From: JBOHUC01 sp050733935
GTDB lineage: Bacteria > Eisenbacteria > RBG-16-71-46 > DASYSL01
Reading direction: 5' to 3'
Assembly (NCBI GenBank): GCA_050733935.1
Contig: JBOHUC010000055.1
Location: 1 to 64,000, forward strand
Length of the DNA: 64,000 nucleotides
Part shown: one piece after another, positions 1-8,056 of the stretch
Numbering within the stretch: the first letter of the stretch is position 1
Layout: every line of letters starts with the position of its first letter
The notes under the pieces: generated by a model
Database searches by the model: none
Seen by the model: the letters and a program-made list of their open reading frames with translations, nothing else
Told to the model about the DNA's origin: nothing
Position numbers and translations under genes: made by a program

Positions 1-121
1 GGACCCCGCTCTCCGTAGCGAAACCTGGGGCGATCCAGACCCCGAATAGACGCGTGGTGAGCGGCGGCCGTGGGAAGAGGACACCCCGTCGACCTTGACA
101 ATCCGTCTTCATAGACGCAGC

Positions 122-240
122 AAGTTGACCGCCCACCTCACGAACCCTCAACTGGTTCTGGAACCAGTTGGATCTCCCGATCAACACCGTTCATCAACGG
201 CATTGATCAACTTGCCCCGGGGCAAGTTCACCGCCCACCG
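122..240. repeat. Cluster of perfect palindromes between two direct repeats
   Basis: A 16-base direct repeat (AAGTT, one variable base, ACCGCCCACC) lies at 122-137 and 225-240. Between the copies are three back-to-back inverted repeats. The first is 149-170, arm CAACTGGTTC with a 2-base spacer. The second is 179-208, outer arm GATCAA/TTGATC and inner arm CCGTT/AACGG. The third is 209-228, arm AACTTGCCCC with no spacer. No believable coding sequence runs through 1-343. It could be a multi-site operator, a REP-like element or a mobile-element scar; the sequence alone does not decide. Confidence 0.6.
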
Positions 241-286
241 CCACCGGCAGTCCACGGCATTCCGCGGCAGTCCCCCGACAAAGATC

Positions 287-314
287 GAGGCCGGTGCCCG
301 AAGACACCGGCCTC
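287..314 (-). terminator. Hairpin terminator of the barrel gene at 344-973
   Basis: A perfect 10-base stem (GAGGCCGGTG with CACCGGCCTC) encloses an 8-base loop. Read on the minus strand, the loop contains CTTCGGG and the stem is followed by ATCTTTG. It lies 30 bases beyond the stop codon of the minus-strand gene 344-973. Confidence 0.7.
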
Positions 315-343
315 GCGGAGACCTCGCGGATCGGCCCGCCCGG

Positions 344-973
344 TCAGAGACGGAACGCGAGTCCGACGGAGGTCGTCCAGAAGTCCGGATCGAACTCTTC
401 CGGCGGCAGGGGCGCGGACTGCTTCTTCATGAACACGTAGCGCCCGTTCAAATCCACCGTTGCCTTCGATCCGAGGGGGATTCCAAGGCCGCCGCCCAAA
501 TGGACGCCGAAGTCCTGGTTCGTCACGTCCTCGACCGGAAGCGCGCTGTCGTAGTCGAGCGTCGTCTGATACCAGCCGACGCCGCCACCCGCGTAGACGA
601 CCTGCTGCGATCCCGGCGTGAGCCATGCTGACACCGTGATCGGCCACATGCGGGTCGTGAGCTGATCGTCCATCGTCGACTCCTGACGATAGGCAACGCC
701 GAGCTCGGTCCGGAGGATCGAAAACGACTGGAATGGCGTGCCACGCACCGACAGGCCGTACTGCATCTCGGCTTCCGCATTGTCGACATGCACGGCTTTC
801 GAAACACCAACCGACGGCATGATTTCCCAGGCGTTCGCGACGGCGACTCCGGTGATCAACAGGATGAGCCACAGGAGCCCGCCGAAGAGCAATCGCTTGC
901 CGAGCGAGGGCGGGGCCTGCGCGGCACCGGCACCGCCGCCGGCACCGGGGTTGATCGTGATTTCCGAATTCAT
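344..973 (-). CDS. Outer-membrane beta-barrel protein with N-terminal membrane anchor
   Basis: The 209-residue protein starts with a Gly/Ala/Pro-rich N-terminus (residues 1-27), followed by one hydrophobic segment (about 28-48) ending near VANAWE, a signal peptide or anchor. Residues 50-209 alternate polar and hydrophobic residues, have Gly/Tyr-rich strands and end in a terminal aromatic-type strand (VGLAFRL), as in small OmpA/OprF-like eight-stranded barrels. The start is well supported: AAGGAGGT lies about 5 bases upstream of the ATG. The long, cytoplasm-like leader before the hydrophobic stretch is unusual for a secreted barrel. A terminator hairpin follows at 287-314. The exact family is not recognised; the function is probably structural or stress-related porin-like, by inference only. 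Confidence 0.65.
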   Translation of the reverse strand: MNSEITINPGAGGGAGAAQAPPSLGKRLLFGGLLWLILLITGVAVANAWEIMPSVGVSKAVHVDNAEAEMQYGLSVRGTPFQSFSILRTELGVAYRQESTMDDQLTTRMWPITVSAWLTPGSQQVVYAGGGVGWYQTTLDYDSALPVEDVTNQDFGVHLGGGLGIPLGSKATVDLNGRYVFMKKQSAPLPPEEFDPDFWTTSVGLAFRL

Positions 974-1344
974 TGCGACCTCCTTGATGGGCCTCTATGG
1001 GCTTCGGCCTCTATGGGCTTCGAAGACTGTCGATCCCCTGCTGCCCGCGCGAGGGGCAATCCCTCGCGCGATCTCCGCAGGTTCGCAACCCTCCAAACAG
1101 CAAGGCCCGTGCCGCCCTACCGGGGTCCTAAATCGCTGCCGGGCAGCCCACTAGAGCTGTTCCAAATTGTTCAAAGCGAGCTTTCGAAGCCGTTCTTTCA
1201 CGCGCCGCTTGTAATCGCTTCCGGATTTCCTCGACTTCCCGTCCTCCGCTCCGGTGCTATCCTCAATGAGGCAGAACGACGAAAAGCACGGATTGCAGAA
1301 GACCCGCGGCATGATGGGCCACACGGAATGGAATCGAGGCACAA
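974..1344. other. Divergent intergenic region with a hairpin
   Basis: This 370-base gap separates the minus-strand barrel gene from the plus-strand response regulator. Apart from the tandem duplication, it holds a perfect 10-base hairpin at 1046-1070 (arm CGCGCGAGGG, loop GCAAT). No start codon with a ribosome site leads into a plausible small protein. Promoters for both flanking genes should lie here, but no convincing -35/-10 pair or sigma-54 element was seen. Confidence 0.5.
991..1022. repeat. Perfect 16-base tandem duplication in a 5' leader
   Basis: GCCTCTATGGGCTTCG occurs twice without a gap (991-1006 and 1007-1022), 18 bases upstream of the start codon of the minus-strand barrel gene, so it is probably in its untranslated leader. 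Confidence 0.85.
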
Positions 1345-1368
1345 GTGATTGCAACCGGGGGATGGATG

Positions 1369-1791
1369 GGCGCTAAGCCTCTCAACATTCTGCTCGTCGA
1401 AGACGATGAGGTCGACGTGATGACGGTTCGGCGTGCTTTCCGCGACGTCGGTGTCCGCCATTCCCTGCACGTAGCCGAGAACGGCGAAGAGGCGCTCTCG
1501 ATGCTACGGGCGGGAAACTGCCCTTCCGATAACTGCCTCGTCCTGCTCGACCTCAACATGCCGCACATGGATGGCCACGAATTCCTGCAGCGTCTGCGGG
1601 ACGATCCAGAGCTCCACCGGACCCCTGTCGTCGTCCTCACGAGCTCGAACCGCGAACAGGATCGTCTCCAGGCTTACGATCGCAACGTGGCGGGATATCT
1701 GCTCAAACCGCCCACGTTCCCGCGATTCCTGGAGCTTGCCGCCACCCTCGACCACTACTGGTCGGAAGTCGAGATGCCTCCATCCGCGTGA
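1369..1791 (+). CDS. Single-domain response regulator, Rcp1/CheY-like
   Basis: This 140-residue stand-alone receiver domain opens with the acidic pocket LVEDDEVD, carries the phospho-acceptor Asp in LLDLNMPHMDG and the conserved Thr/Ser and Lys positions (VVLTSS, LLKPP). Such stand-alone receivers are common partners of phytochrome-like or hybrid kinases and have no output domain of their own. The chosen start is ATG 1369, which gives the usual short lead-in to the first strand. GTG 1345, preceded by GAGG, is the alternative and adds eight residues. The last codon overlaps the start of the next gene by 4 bases (GTGA), so the two are probably co-translated, and this regulator is probably phosphorylated by one of the two kinases that follow. 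Confidence 0.85.
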   Translation, partial: GAKPLNILLVEDDEVDVMTVRRAFRDVGVRHSLHVAENGEEALSMLRAGNCPSDNCLVLLDLNMPHMDGHEFLQRLRDDPELHRTPVVVLTSSNREQDRLQAYDRNVAGYLLKPPTFPRFLELAATLDHYWSEVEMPPSA

Positions 1792-3335
1792 GCGGGCCCA
1801 TGCACATCCTGCTTGTCGAAGACGATGAGGTCGATCGCATTGCCATCGTCCGCGCCCTCGGTGCCGAGTACGAGGTCGTCGGGGCCTGCGATCTCGAATC
1901 CGGTCTTCGCGCCCTCTCCGAACGCGAGTTCGCCTGCGTGCTGCTCGACTACAACCTGCCGGACGGCAACGGTCTCGACTTCGTGCACCGCGTGCGGGCC
2001 GCGAAGAACGAGACGCCCATCATTCTCCTGACCGGTCAGGAAGACGAGCAGTCGGCCGTCGACCTCATCAAGGCGGGAGCCTCTGACTTCCTGAGCAAGC
2101 ACGTGTTCACACCGGCGCGACTCAGGCTCAGCATTCGGCTGGCCTCGGAGCGGAAGACCCTCGAAGAGGATCGGCAGCTTCTTCTCGCCCGCGAACAGGC
2201 GGCCCGCGAGCTCGCGGAGCGCGCGAACCACGCGAAGGACGAGTTCCTGGCCCTCGTCTCTCACGAGCTGCGCACGCCGCTCAGCGCGATCCTCGGCTGG
2301 ACGCATCTGCTGCGCTCGGGGGACCTCGATCCGGAATCGGCGAAGCGCGCCCCGGAGATCATCGAGCGCAGCGCCCGCGCGCAGGCCCAGCTCGTCGAAG
2401 ATCTGCTCGACGTTTCCCGGATCATCAGCGGCAAGCTGCGTCTCCATCGCAGGGGCTTCGAGCCCGGGGCGGTCGTCCAAGGTGCTCTCGATGTAATCCG
2501 CCCTGCGGTCGAGGCGAAATCGATCGAGCTCGTCGCCCACCTCGAGTCCGTCCCGTCCATCGTGGGAGATCCGGATCGGTTGCAGCAGGTGGTCTGGAAC
2601 ATCCTCGCGAATGCAGTCAAGTTCACGCCCGCGGAAGGGCGCATCAAAGTCGAGATGGGCGAGCGGAGCGGACGGATCTTCCTTTCCGTCTCGGACAGCG
2701 GCCGCGGGATCGCTCCCGAGACGCTGACCTCGATCTTCGAGGCGTTCCGTCAGGAGGATCGCACTCCGAGCGGTGGCCTGGGCCTGGGGCTCACGATCGC
2801 GCGCCACATCGTCGAGCAGCACGGCGGACGCATTCAGGCGTTCAGCGATGGCCTCGGCCGCGGCTCGACCTTCACGGTCGAGCTCCCGGCGTTGCCGGTG
2901 CCCGACAGCGTCGAGCCTGTCACGGTGAACGGGGATTCCGGCCGCCTCGACGGCGTGTCCGTGCTCGTCGTGGACGACGATCCCGCAACTCGAGACATGC
3001 TGCTCACGCTGCTCGGATGCCGGGGCGCAACCGTTCGCGTGGCCGCGAGCGTCCGCGAGGCCATCGATGCGATCGAGGCCGAGCTGCCGACCGTGCTTCT
3101 CTCCGACATCGAGATGCCCGGGGAGGACGGCTACGCCCTCATTCGCTCGCTCCGCCTGGGTCGCATCGCGGGTGCGGCGAACCTGCCGGCGATCGCGCTC
3201 ACCGCCTCGACCGGTGCCGAGCACCGGACCCGCATTCTCTCCGCCGGATTCCAGATGCATGCGCCGAAGCCGGTCGAACCCACGCATCTGGTCTCGCTGA
3301 TCATCGCCGTCTCCGGGCTCCCGGCGCCCGCCTGA
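1788..3335 (+). CDS. Hybrid kinase: receiver - histidine kinase - receiver
   Basis: The 515-residue soluble protein has no membrane segment. Residues 5-120 are a receiver domain (Asp54 in LLDYNLPDG). Residues 121-150 form a coiled-coil linker. HisKA follows with His159 in VSHELRTPL. The HATPase_c domain shows the N box around WNILANAVKF (270-279), DSGRGI and GGLGLGL. A second receiver covers about 390-510 (Asp440 in LLSDIEMPG). Input is probably phosphorylation of the N-terminal receiver rather than a ligand; output is phosphotransfer within the cluster. GTG 1788 overlaps the previous stop; ATG 1800 is an alternative start. The gene is followed after 20 bases by a membrane kinase. Known hybrid-kinase architecture supports the role; the partner assignment is inference. 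Confidence 0.88.
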   Translation: MSGPMHILLVEDDEVDRIAIVRALGAEYEVVGACDLESGLRALSEREFACVLLDYNLPDGNGLDFVHRVRAAKNETPIILLTGQEDEQSAVDLIKAGASDFLSKHVFTPARLRLSIRLASERKTLEEDRQLLLAREQAARELAERANHAKDEFLALVSHELRTPLSAILGWTHLLRSGDLDPESAKRAPEIIERSARAQAQLVEDLLDVSRIISGKLRLHRRGFEPGAVVQGALDVIRPAVEAKSIELVAHLESVPSIVGDPDRLQQVVWNILANAVKFTPAEGRIKVEMGERSGRIFLSVSDSGRGIAPETLTSIFEAFRQEDRTPSGGLGLGLTIARHIVEQHGGRIQAFSDGLGRGSTFTVELPALPVPDSVEPVTVNGDSGRLDGVSVLVVDDDPATRDMLLTLLGCRGATVRVAASVREAIDAIEAELPTVLLSDIEMPGEDGYALIRSLRLGRIAGAANLPAIALTASTGAEHRTRILSAGFQMHAPKPVEPTHLVSLIIAVSGLPAPA

Positions 3336-3355
3336 GCCGGCGGGGCTTGCGCGCC

Positions 3356-5092
3356 GTGCCCCGCGCCATCCGCGCGACGACCACCGGTCGACTCTTCCTC
3401 GCCTTCGGGATCCTCATCGTCATTCTCGCGATCCACGCGTTCATGATCAGCGGCTACCTGGACACAATCGACGAACGCTTCTCCATCGTGGCGGCCGTCG
3501 AAGAACCGACGAGCAAGGCGGTGGAAGACATGGAGACGAGCCTCAGCGAGATCGGGACCGGCGTGCTCGACTATCTGGCGACCGGCGCCCCGGCCGAGCG
3601 CGAGCGAGTGCTCAAAGCGCGGCAGGACTTTGCGCACTTCGAGAGAGGTTTCGAGGGACCCATCCTTCGCCTGCCGCGCACTCGTCAGGGAGTCCTCCGG
3701 GACACGCTCTATGCGGATTACCTGGCAACCGCCGCCACACTCATGACCGTGGCGGACGAAGAGCGACAGGTGCACGAACGTCTGGGTGAGACCTGGAAGG
3801 GCCTCCAGCCGCTCCTCACTCCACTCGTCCTGACCCTCATGAGCTCCGGAAACGATATCCGGCAGAAAACTCCGCTCGTCGAGCTCATGACCCGTGCGAC
3901 CTACGCGCGGGCGGCCTGGTTCGGCGCATACTTGAGCACTTCCGATCCGACGTTTCGCAACCACTTCGTCGAGGAAAACCGCACGTTTCAGAGGGCGAGC
4001 TCGATGTACCGAGCCCTGCGGCTCACTCCGGATCAGACGCGCTGGAACGCCGACATCGGCAGGCGCTTCGCCCAGCGCGGTACCCTCATGACGCGCGGCA
4101 TGGATCTCCATGACCAGCTCGAACGGGGCCGCGTCCAGTTCCGGAGCCAGCGCGACAGCCTCCACAACCTGATCGACGCCGAGCAGGCCCAGGCCCGGCA
4201 GAACTTCACCGAGGGAAAGGTCGCGGCCTTCAGGCGGATCGACTTCGTCCGGACCGTCATTCTCGTTCTCTTCATCGCCGGACTCCTCGTCGGACTCATC
4301 ACGGCGGTGACCCTCGGAAGCAGCATCGTCGGAATCGAAAAGAGTCTCGTCCAGGAACGCCAGGAGGCGGAAAGGCGAGCCGCCGAGCTGTCACGAATCA
4401 CGCGCGCGCTCGTGAGCTCGAATCGCGAGCTCGATCAGTTCGCCTACGTCGCCTCGCACGACCTCAAGGCTCCGCTTCGGGCCGTGCGGAACCTGACCCA
4501 CTGGATCGAGGAGGACCTGAAGAACCAGATGACGCCCGAGAGTCAAAAGAACATGGCGCTGATCCACGACCGGGTCGAGCGCATGGAGCGGATGATCGAC
4601 GGCCTCCTCAACTACTCGAGGGTGCGCGGACGCGGCCAGGTCGAGCTCGTGGACGTCGGGGCGCTCGTGCGCGAGATCGTCGAGCTCCTGGCGCCGCCCG
4701 GGAACATCCGGATCGAGATCGCGCCCGATCTCCCGCGGATCGAGACCGACCGGCTCCCGCTTCAGCAGGTATTCCTCAATCTGCTCTCGAACGCGCTCCG
4801 GTTCGCGAATTCGGATGCCGGGGAGATTCGCGTTTCCTCCCGCAACGGACAGGAAGGTCTTGCGTTCTGCGTGGCGGACAACGGTCCGGGCGTCGCACGC
4901 GGGACGGAGGAGCGCATCTGGCGGATGTTCCAGTCCCAGGATCCGAGCGGCAAGGGCACGGGGATCGGCCTTGCGGTCGTGAAGAAGCACGTCGAGGAGC
5001 ATGGCGGGCGCGCGTGGGTGGAATCGAAGGACGGGCAGGGCGCCGAATTCTGGTTCACCTGGCCGGATGCGACGGCGCCGGCGGCGCTATGA
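3356..5092 (+). CDS. Membrane sensor histidine kinase with CHASE3-like helical sensor
   Basis: The 578-residue protein has a first membrane helix at about 13-31, an all-helical extracytoplasmic region at about 35-295 rich in heptad-like charged segments (a CHASE3 or four-helix-bundle-like sensor), and a second helix at about 299-320. A coiled coil leads to HisKA with His368 in VASHDLKAPL and HATPase_c with an N box (FLNLLSNALRF), DNGPGV and GTGIGLAV. HisKA of the HDLKAPL type is typical of phytochrome-like kinases that work with Rcp1-type stand-alone receivers, matching the gene at 1369. The open frame extends upstream, but the protein-like sequence starts at GTG 3356, just after the previous stop. 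It probably senses an envelope cue; the ligand is unknown. Confidence 0.87.
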   Translation: MPRAIRATTTGRLFLAFGILIVILAIHAFMISGYLDTIDERFSIVAAVEEPTSKAVEDMETSLSEIGTGVLDYLATGAPAERERVLKARQDFAHFERGFEGPILRLPRTRQGVLRDTLYADYLATAATLMTVADEERQVHERLGETWKGLQPLLTPLVLTLMSSGNDIRQKTPLVELMTRATYARAAWFGAYLSTSDPTFRNHFVEENRTFQRASSMYRALRLTPDQTRWNADIGRRFAQRGTLMTRGMDLHDQLERGRVQFRSQRDSLHNLIDAEQAQARQNFTEGKVAAFRRIDFVRTVILVLFIAGLLVGLITAVTLGSSIVGIEKSLVQERQEAERRAAELSRITRALVSSNRELDQFAYVASHDLKAPLRAVRNLTHWIEEDLKNQMTPESQKNMALIHDRVERMERMIDGLLNYSRVRGRGQVELVDVGALVREIVELLAPPGNIRIEIAPDLPRIETDRLPLQQVFLNLLSNALRFANSDAGEIRVSSRNGQEGLAFCVADNGPGVARGTEERIWRMFQSQDPSGKGTGIGLAVVKKHVEEHGGRAWVESKDGQGAEFWFTWPDATAPAAL

Positions 5093-5104
5093 GAGCGTAA
5101 GCGG

Positions 5105-5503
5105 CTACGAAGGGCGGCGCGTCGAGACGAGCAGGAGCAGCGCACCGGCGCTGAACGAGAGCCCGCTCACGAGCTGAGCGAGGGACATTCGTTCGGAGCG
5201 TGCAGCACTTTGTGCCACGCGCTCGCTGCGTTTCTCAGCGTCGATCGCGACGCCCTTCGGCGTACCGGACAGGCCGCTCACGGCGAGGCCGAGAAGCCCG
5301 ATCATGATGAGGACCAGGCCGAGCACGCGTGCCGGGAAGGCGACGCTCTCGATCTTCCGATACGCAGAGGAAGAAGAGACGCGTGAGAAGGTCCGGGGAC
5401 CGGAAGCATACGCGCCGGGAATCACACGAAACGGTTCCAGTCCCGCTTTGGGACGGCCTCCCGTTTCGGCCCCACGATCCCCGGCGCGCACCCGATGAGC
5501 CAT
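5105..5503 (-). CDS. Small two-helix membrane protein
   Basis: The 132-residue protein has a polar N-terminus of about 50 residues and two hydrophobic helices (about 58-77 and 108-128) separated by a charged stretch. It resembles the DUF3185-type two-helix proteins, without a firm assignment. The ATG at 5503 directly abuts the TAA stop of the YtxH-like gene, and GGAG lies 6 bases before it inside that gene's end, so the two are probably co-translated. Its place beside stress-type genes suggests an envelope or stress function by association only. It runs convergent to the sensor kinase ending at 5092. Confidence 0.6.
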   Translation of the reverse strand: MAHRVRAGDRGAETGGRPKAGLEPFRVIPGAYASGPRTFSRVSSSSAYRKIESVAFPARVLGLVLIMIGLLGLAVSGLSGTPKGVAIDAEKRSERVAQSAARSERMSLAQLVSGLSFSAGALLLLVSTRRPS

Positions 5504-5845
5504 TTAGGCTCCGTACTGCCCCGTGCCCGACGACGGGCTGGGAGTTGCCTGCGTCGCGCGGACATAGGCCTGCTTGCCCGCGGCGACGGCTTCCTTCACG
5601 CCCTCGTTGACGTGCGAGAGCCCTTCCTTCACGCCACCGATGTTCTCGCGGATCCCTTCGACCGCACCGCGCGCTCCGCTTTGGAGCTTGCGGGCCGAGT
5701 TGCCGAGGCGGGAACGGGTCTCACGGCCCGTCCACGGCGAGAACAGAAGTGCAACACCCGCTCCGGCAAGAGCGCCGAGCAGGAACGTGTTCATCGATGA
5801 TCGGCCGTTGTGGGCCATGGTGTCGAAGTTCGGGTCGTAGGTCAT
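5504..5845 (-). CDS. YtxH-like general stress membrane protein
   Basis: In this 113-residue protein, residues 18-38 form a small, Gly/Ala-rich membrane helix ending at FSPWTGRETR, the hallmark of the YtxH family (helix, then SP-x-x-G-x-x-x-R). An amphipathic helical tail with repeated VKEG/VNEGVKEAV motifs follows, ending in a Ser/Pro-rich C-terminus. YtxH proteins were first defined as general-stress proteins in Firmicutes; biochemical function is not known. AGGAGG lies 9 bases before the ATG. It is downstream of the sigma-54 activator gene (same strand, 218 bases apart) and immediately upstream of the two-helix protein. Confidence 0.8.
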   Translation of the reverse strand: MTYDPNFDTMAHNGRSSMNTFLLGALAGAGVALLFSPWTGRETRSRLGNSARKLQSGARGAVEGIRENIGGVKEGLSHVNEGVKEAVAAGKQAYVRATQATPSPSSGTGQYGA

Positions 5846-6063
5846 GATTTCATCCCTCCTGGATGTCCTTACAATGTTCGCGCGCGGAGAGGATCAGGAC
5901 CCGCCTCCCTGAACGCTTGCGGCTCAAGCACTTCGCCCCGCTTGAACAGATTGCGCCGTGCCATGCGGCGCTTCCGTCCAGGAAGTGCAGCAAGATCCGG
6001 ACCACTGTTGCGCAGGTTGTCTTCGGCTCGTCGAAGTCTTCTCGAGGTCTTCTCGTGGCCCGG

Positions 6064-7413
6064 CTACACCGCGCTCGCGTTGTAGAGGTGCAAGCGGTTG
6101 TAGAGAGTCTTGAGGCTGATCCCGAGGATCTCGGCGGCCTTCCGCTTGTCGCCACTGCAATGCTGGAGCGTGCTCATGATGAGCTGACGCTCCGCATCGG
6201 CGAGCGAGATGCCGGCGCGGATCGAGGAGGGGGAGGAAGGAGTGGAGCGGGAGCCCGCCCCGGGGTCGGACGAGAGATGGTCGAAGTCGACCGTATCGTC
6301 CGACAGAATGAACGCACGCTGGACTTCGTTCTTGAGCTCGCGCGCGTTTCCCGGCCAGGGATGGGTCTGCAGACGCTGTTTCGCGGTATCGCTGAATTTC
6401 CGCTCGGTCCCGTTCTCCTGATTGAGGAGATGGAGAAAGTATTCGGCGAGCATGACGACGTCGCCCCCACGCTCCCGGATGGGCGGCAACGCGATCGGGA
6501 ACACGTTGAGTCGGTACAGCAGGTCCTCGCGCAGCTTCCCGGACTCCACGGCCTCTTCGGGCCGCCGGTTCGTCGCGGCCAGCACGCGGATGTCGATCGC
6601 GACCGCCTGATCCCCGCCCACGCGCATGACAGCACCGGTCTCGAGCACGCGCAGGAGCTTGACCTGGAGCTCGAGCGGCATCTCCGTGATTTCGTCGAGG
6701 AACAGCGTGCCGCCGGAAGACCGCTCGAAGTAACCCCTCCGCTGCTGGGTCGCGCCCGTGAAGCTCCCCTTCTCATGACCGAAGAGCTCGCTCTCGATGA
6801 GCGTGGGTGGCATCGCGCCGCAGTTGAGCGGCAGGAAGCGCCCCTTGGAACGGCGGCTCAGCTCGTGAATCGTCTGCGCCACGAGCTCCTTTCCGGTGCC
6901 GCTCTCCCCGGTGATGAACACGGGCGCTTCGGTCGGCGCAACACGCGTGATGAGGTCGTAGACGTGCTGCATCTGCGGGGAACTGCCGATCATGGGCCCG
7001 AACCGGCCGAGCTTCCTGAGCTCGCCCCGCAAGGATCCCACTTCTTGTTTGAGCTCCCGGGCACGCTTGAGGTGTGAGAGCACGGTCTTCAAGCGTTCGT
7101 GCTCGAGCGGCTTTTCGAGATAGTCGAGCGCCCCCAGGCGCATCGCGTGAACCGCGGACTCGACCGTCGCCTGGCCGGTGACCACGATCACGTCGGTCTG
7201 CGGGAACTCGCGAACCTCCTCGATGAGCTGGATCCCGTTTCCGTCGGGAAGCCCCAGATCGGTGATCACGAGGTCCGGCATCTCTTTCGCAAGGGCCCTG
7301 CGGGCGGCCGCGAGTGTCCCGGCTCCTTCGACCTCGAAGCCCTCGGCCTTCACTTGCAGCACGACGGACTCCAGCAGGCTGGCATCGTCCTCGACGACCA
7401 GGGCTCGCGGCAT
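6064..7413 (-). CDS. NtrC-family sigma-54 activator (receiver - AAA+ - Fis HTH)
   Basis: This 449-residue transcription activator has a receiver domain at 1-118 with Asp52 (ITDLGLPDG), a linker, and an AAA+ domain at about 138-370 with Walker A GESGTGKE (169-176), the sigma-54 contact loop GSFTGA (216-221; Ser replaces the usual Ala, a common variant), Walker B GGTLFLDE (234-241) and an arginine-finger region. A Fis-type helix-turn-helix closes the protein (KAAEILGISLKTLYNRL). Such proteins drive sigma-54 RNA polymerase by ATP hydrolysis from upstream sites. The divergent promoter at 7539-7554 and that at 8253-8268 are its natural targets. The cognate kinase is likely one of the two upstream kinases. 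Confidence 0.95.
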   Translation of the reverse strand: MPRALVVEDDASLLESVVLQVKAEGFEVEGAGTLAAARRALAKEMPDLVITDLGLPDGNGIQLIEEVREFPQTDVIVVTGQATVESAVHAMRLGALDYLEKPLEHERLKTVLSHLKRARELKQEVGSLRGELRKLGRFGPMIGSSPQMQHVYDLITRVAPTEAPVFITGESGTGKELVAQTIHELSRRSKGRFLPLNCGAMPPTLIESELFGHEKGSFTGATQQRRGYFERSSGGTLFLDEITEMPLELQVKLLRVLETGAVMRVGGDQAVAIDIRVLAATNRRPEEAVESGKLREDLLYRLNVFPIALPPIRERGGDVVMLAEYFLHLLNQENGTERKFSDTAKQRLQTHPWPGNARELKNEVQRAFILSDDTVDFDHLSSDPGAGSRSTPSSPSSIRAGISLADAERQLIMSTLQHCSGDKRKAAEILGISLKTLYNRLHLYNASAV

Positions 7414-7426
7414 CAGGCCTCCTCGA

Positions 7427-7439
7427 TGTACCGACTACA
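7427..7439. promoter_or_regulatory. Putative activator binding site (TGTA-N5-TACA)
   Basis: This inverted repeat (TGTA, CCGAC, TACA) is centred about 107 bases upstream of the -24 element at 7540. It has the same half-sites and spacing as the perfect palindrome at 8154-8168, so it is a likely enhancer site for the NtrC-type regulator. It lies 14 bases from that regulator's start codon and could also serve autoregulation. Confidence 0.55.
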
Positions 7440-7538
7440 ACGAATCTCTCCCCTGAATTACAGCCGATGGTTCCAGTTTGGTCCATCCCGGATCTTCAAG
7501 TCGCTTGGTACTAACTGAATTGTACCCACGCGCCCGGG

Positions 7539-7554
7539 TGGCACGACATCTGCT
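7539..7554 (+). promoter_or_regulatory. Sigma-54 (-24/-12) promoter
   Basis: TGGCACGACATCTGCT matches the sigma-54 consensus with GG at 7540-7541, GC at 7552-7553 and exactly 10 bases between. Transcription would start near 7565 and cover the small membrane protein at 7625 and the CsbD gene at 7812. Confidence 0.85.
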
Positions 7555-7624
7555 TTTCCCCTTAACAATGCAGTAGCGATGCCAACTCGGGATGCCACCC
7601 GCATCCCAAAGGAGGGGCGTAGTC

Positions 7625-7777
7625 ATGCTGTGGACCATTGCAGTCTTGCTGCTCTTGATGTGGCTCGTCGGAATGGTGAGCTCTTACACGCTCGGCGGCT
7701 TCATTCACGTGCTTCTGTTGCTCGCCGTTGCAGCGGTACTCATCAGAATCATCCAGGGACGGCAGCCGGTCGCATGA
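7625..7777 (+). CDS. Lmo0937-type 50-residue membrane protein
   Basis: The 50-residue protein is almost entirely two hydrophobic helices separated by SSYTLGGFIH, followed by RIIQGRQP. This matches the short lmo0937/DUF5670-like family (pattern G-G-x-x-H-x-L-L-x-x-A-x-x-x-x-x-x-x-x-x-x-G). An ideal AAAGGAGG ends about 9 bases before this ATG; the frame is open further upstream, but without another good ribosome site. It lies 72 bases after the sigma-54 -12 element and is followed after 34 bases by the CsbD gene, so they form a stress operon. Members are often next to CsbD and YtxH genes; the molecular role is unknown. Confidence 0.8.
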   Translation: MLWTIAVLLLLMWLVGMVSSYTLGGFIHVLLLLAVAAVLIRIIQGRQPVA

Positions 7778-7811
7778 CGCGGCCGGCCACCGGCCGGAAC
7801 GGGAGTCTGAG

Positions 7812-8027
7812 ATGAACTCGGATCAGTTCAAAGGAAGCTGGATGCAGCTCAAGGGCAAGGTGAAGGAACAGTGGGGCAAGCTCACGGACGACGACATGGA
7901 CGTGATCAGCGGCCGTTTCGAGCAGCTCGTCGGCAAGATCCAGGAGCGCTACGGCATGGCCCGCGAGGCCGCGGAGCGCGAGGTGAACACCTGGCTTGCG
8001 GGAGTCGAGCCGAGGCCCACGACCTGA
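7812..8027 (+). CDS. csbD: CsbD family stress protein
   Basis: The 71-residue protein begins MNSDQFKGSWMQLKGKVKE, carries WGKLTDDD and ends with a helix of the QERYG-MAREAAEREV type, the complete CsbD signature and length (usually 60-70 residues). CsbD proteins are small, helical, soluble and induced by general stress in many bacteria; the activity is unknown. It is the second gene of the sigma-54 operon from 7539 and is followed by a strong terminator at 8057-8089. In Bacillus the family is under sigma-B, so control by sigma-54 here would be a rewiring. Confidence 0.92.
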   Translation: MNSDQFKGSWMQLKGKVKEQWGKLTDDDMDVISGRFEQLVGKIQERYGMAREAAEREVNTWLAGVEPRPTT

Positions 8028-8056
8028 CCGGACCACCGGTCAACGAAGAAGCGCGA

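Noticed and set aside
1755..3287. A 510-codon open frame on the minus strand under the hybrid kinase
   Set aside because: It is antisense to a gene with full receiver and kinase motifs; its residues are Arg/Asp/Glu-rich without any fold, as expected from a GC-rich shadow frame.
5948..5963. TGGCAC-like element upstream of the YtxH-like gene (minus strand)
   Set aside because: The -24 box fits, but the -12 box reads TC instead of GC at the required spacing, so it is too weak to call a sigma-54 promoter.
6075..6105. Two TTGTAG half-sites near the end of the NtrC-type gene as extra enhancer sites
   Set aside because: They arise from a Leu-Tyr-Asn repeat in the coding sequence and lack the matching TACA half.
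5863..7077. A 404-codon plus-strand frame antisense to the NtrC-type gene
   Set aside because: No ribosome site, no recognisable domain; the opposite strand carries clear AAA+ motifs.
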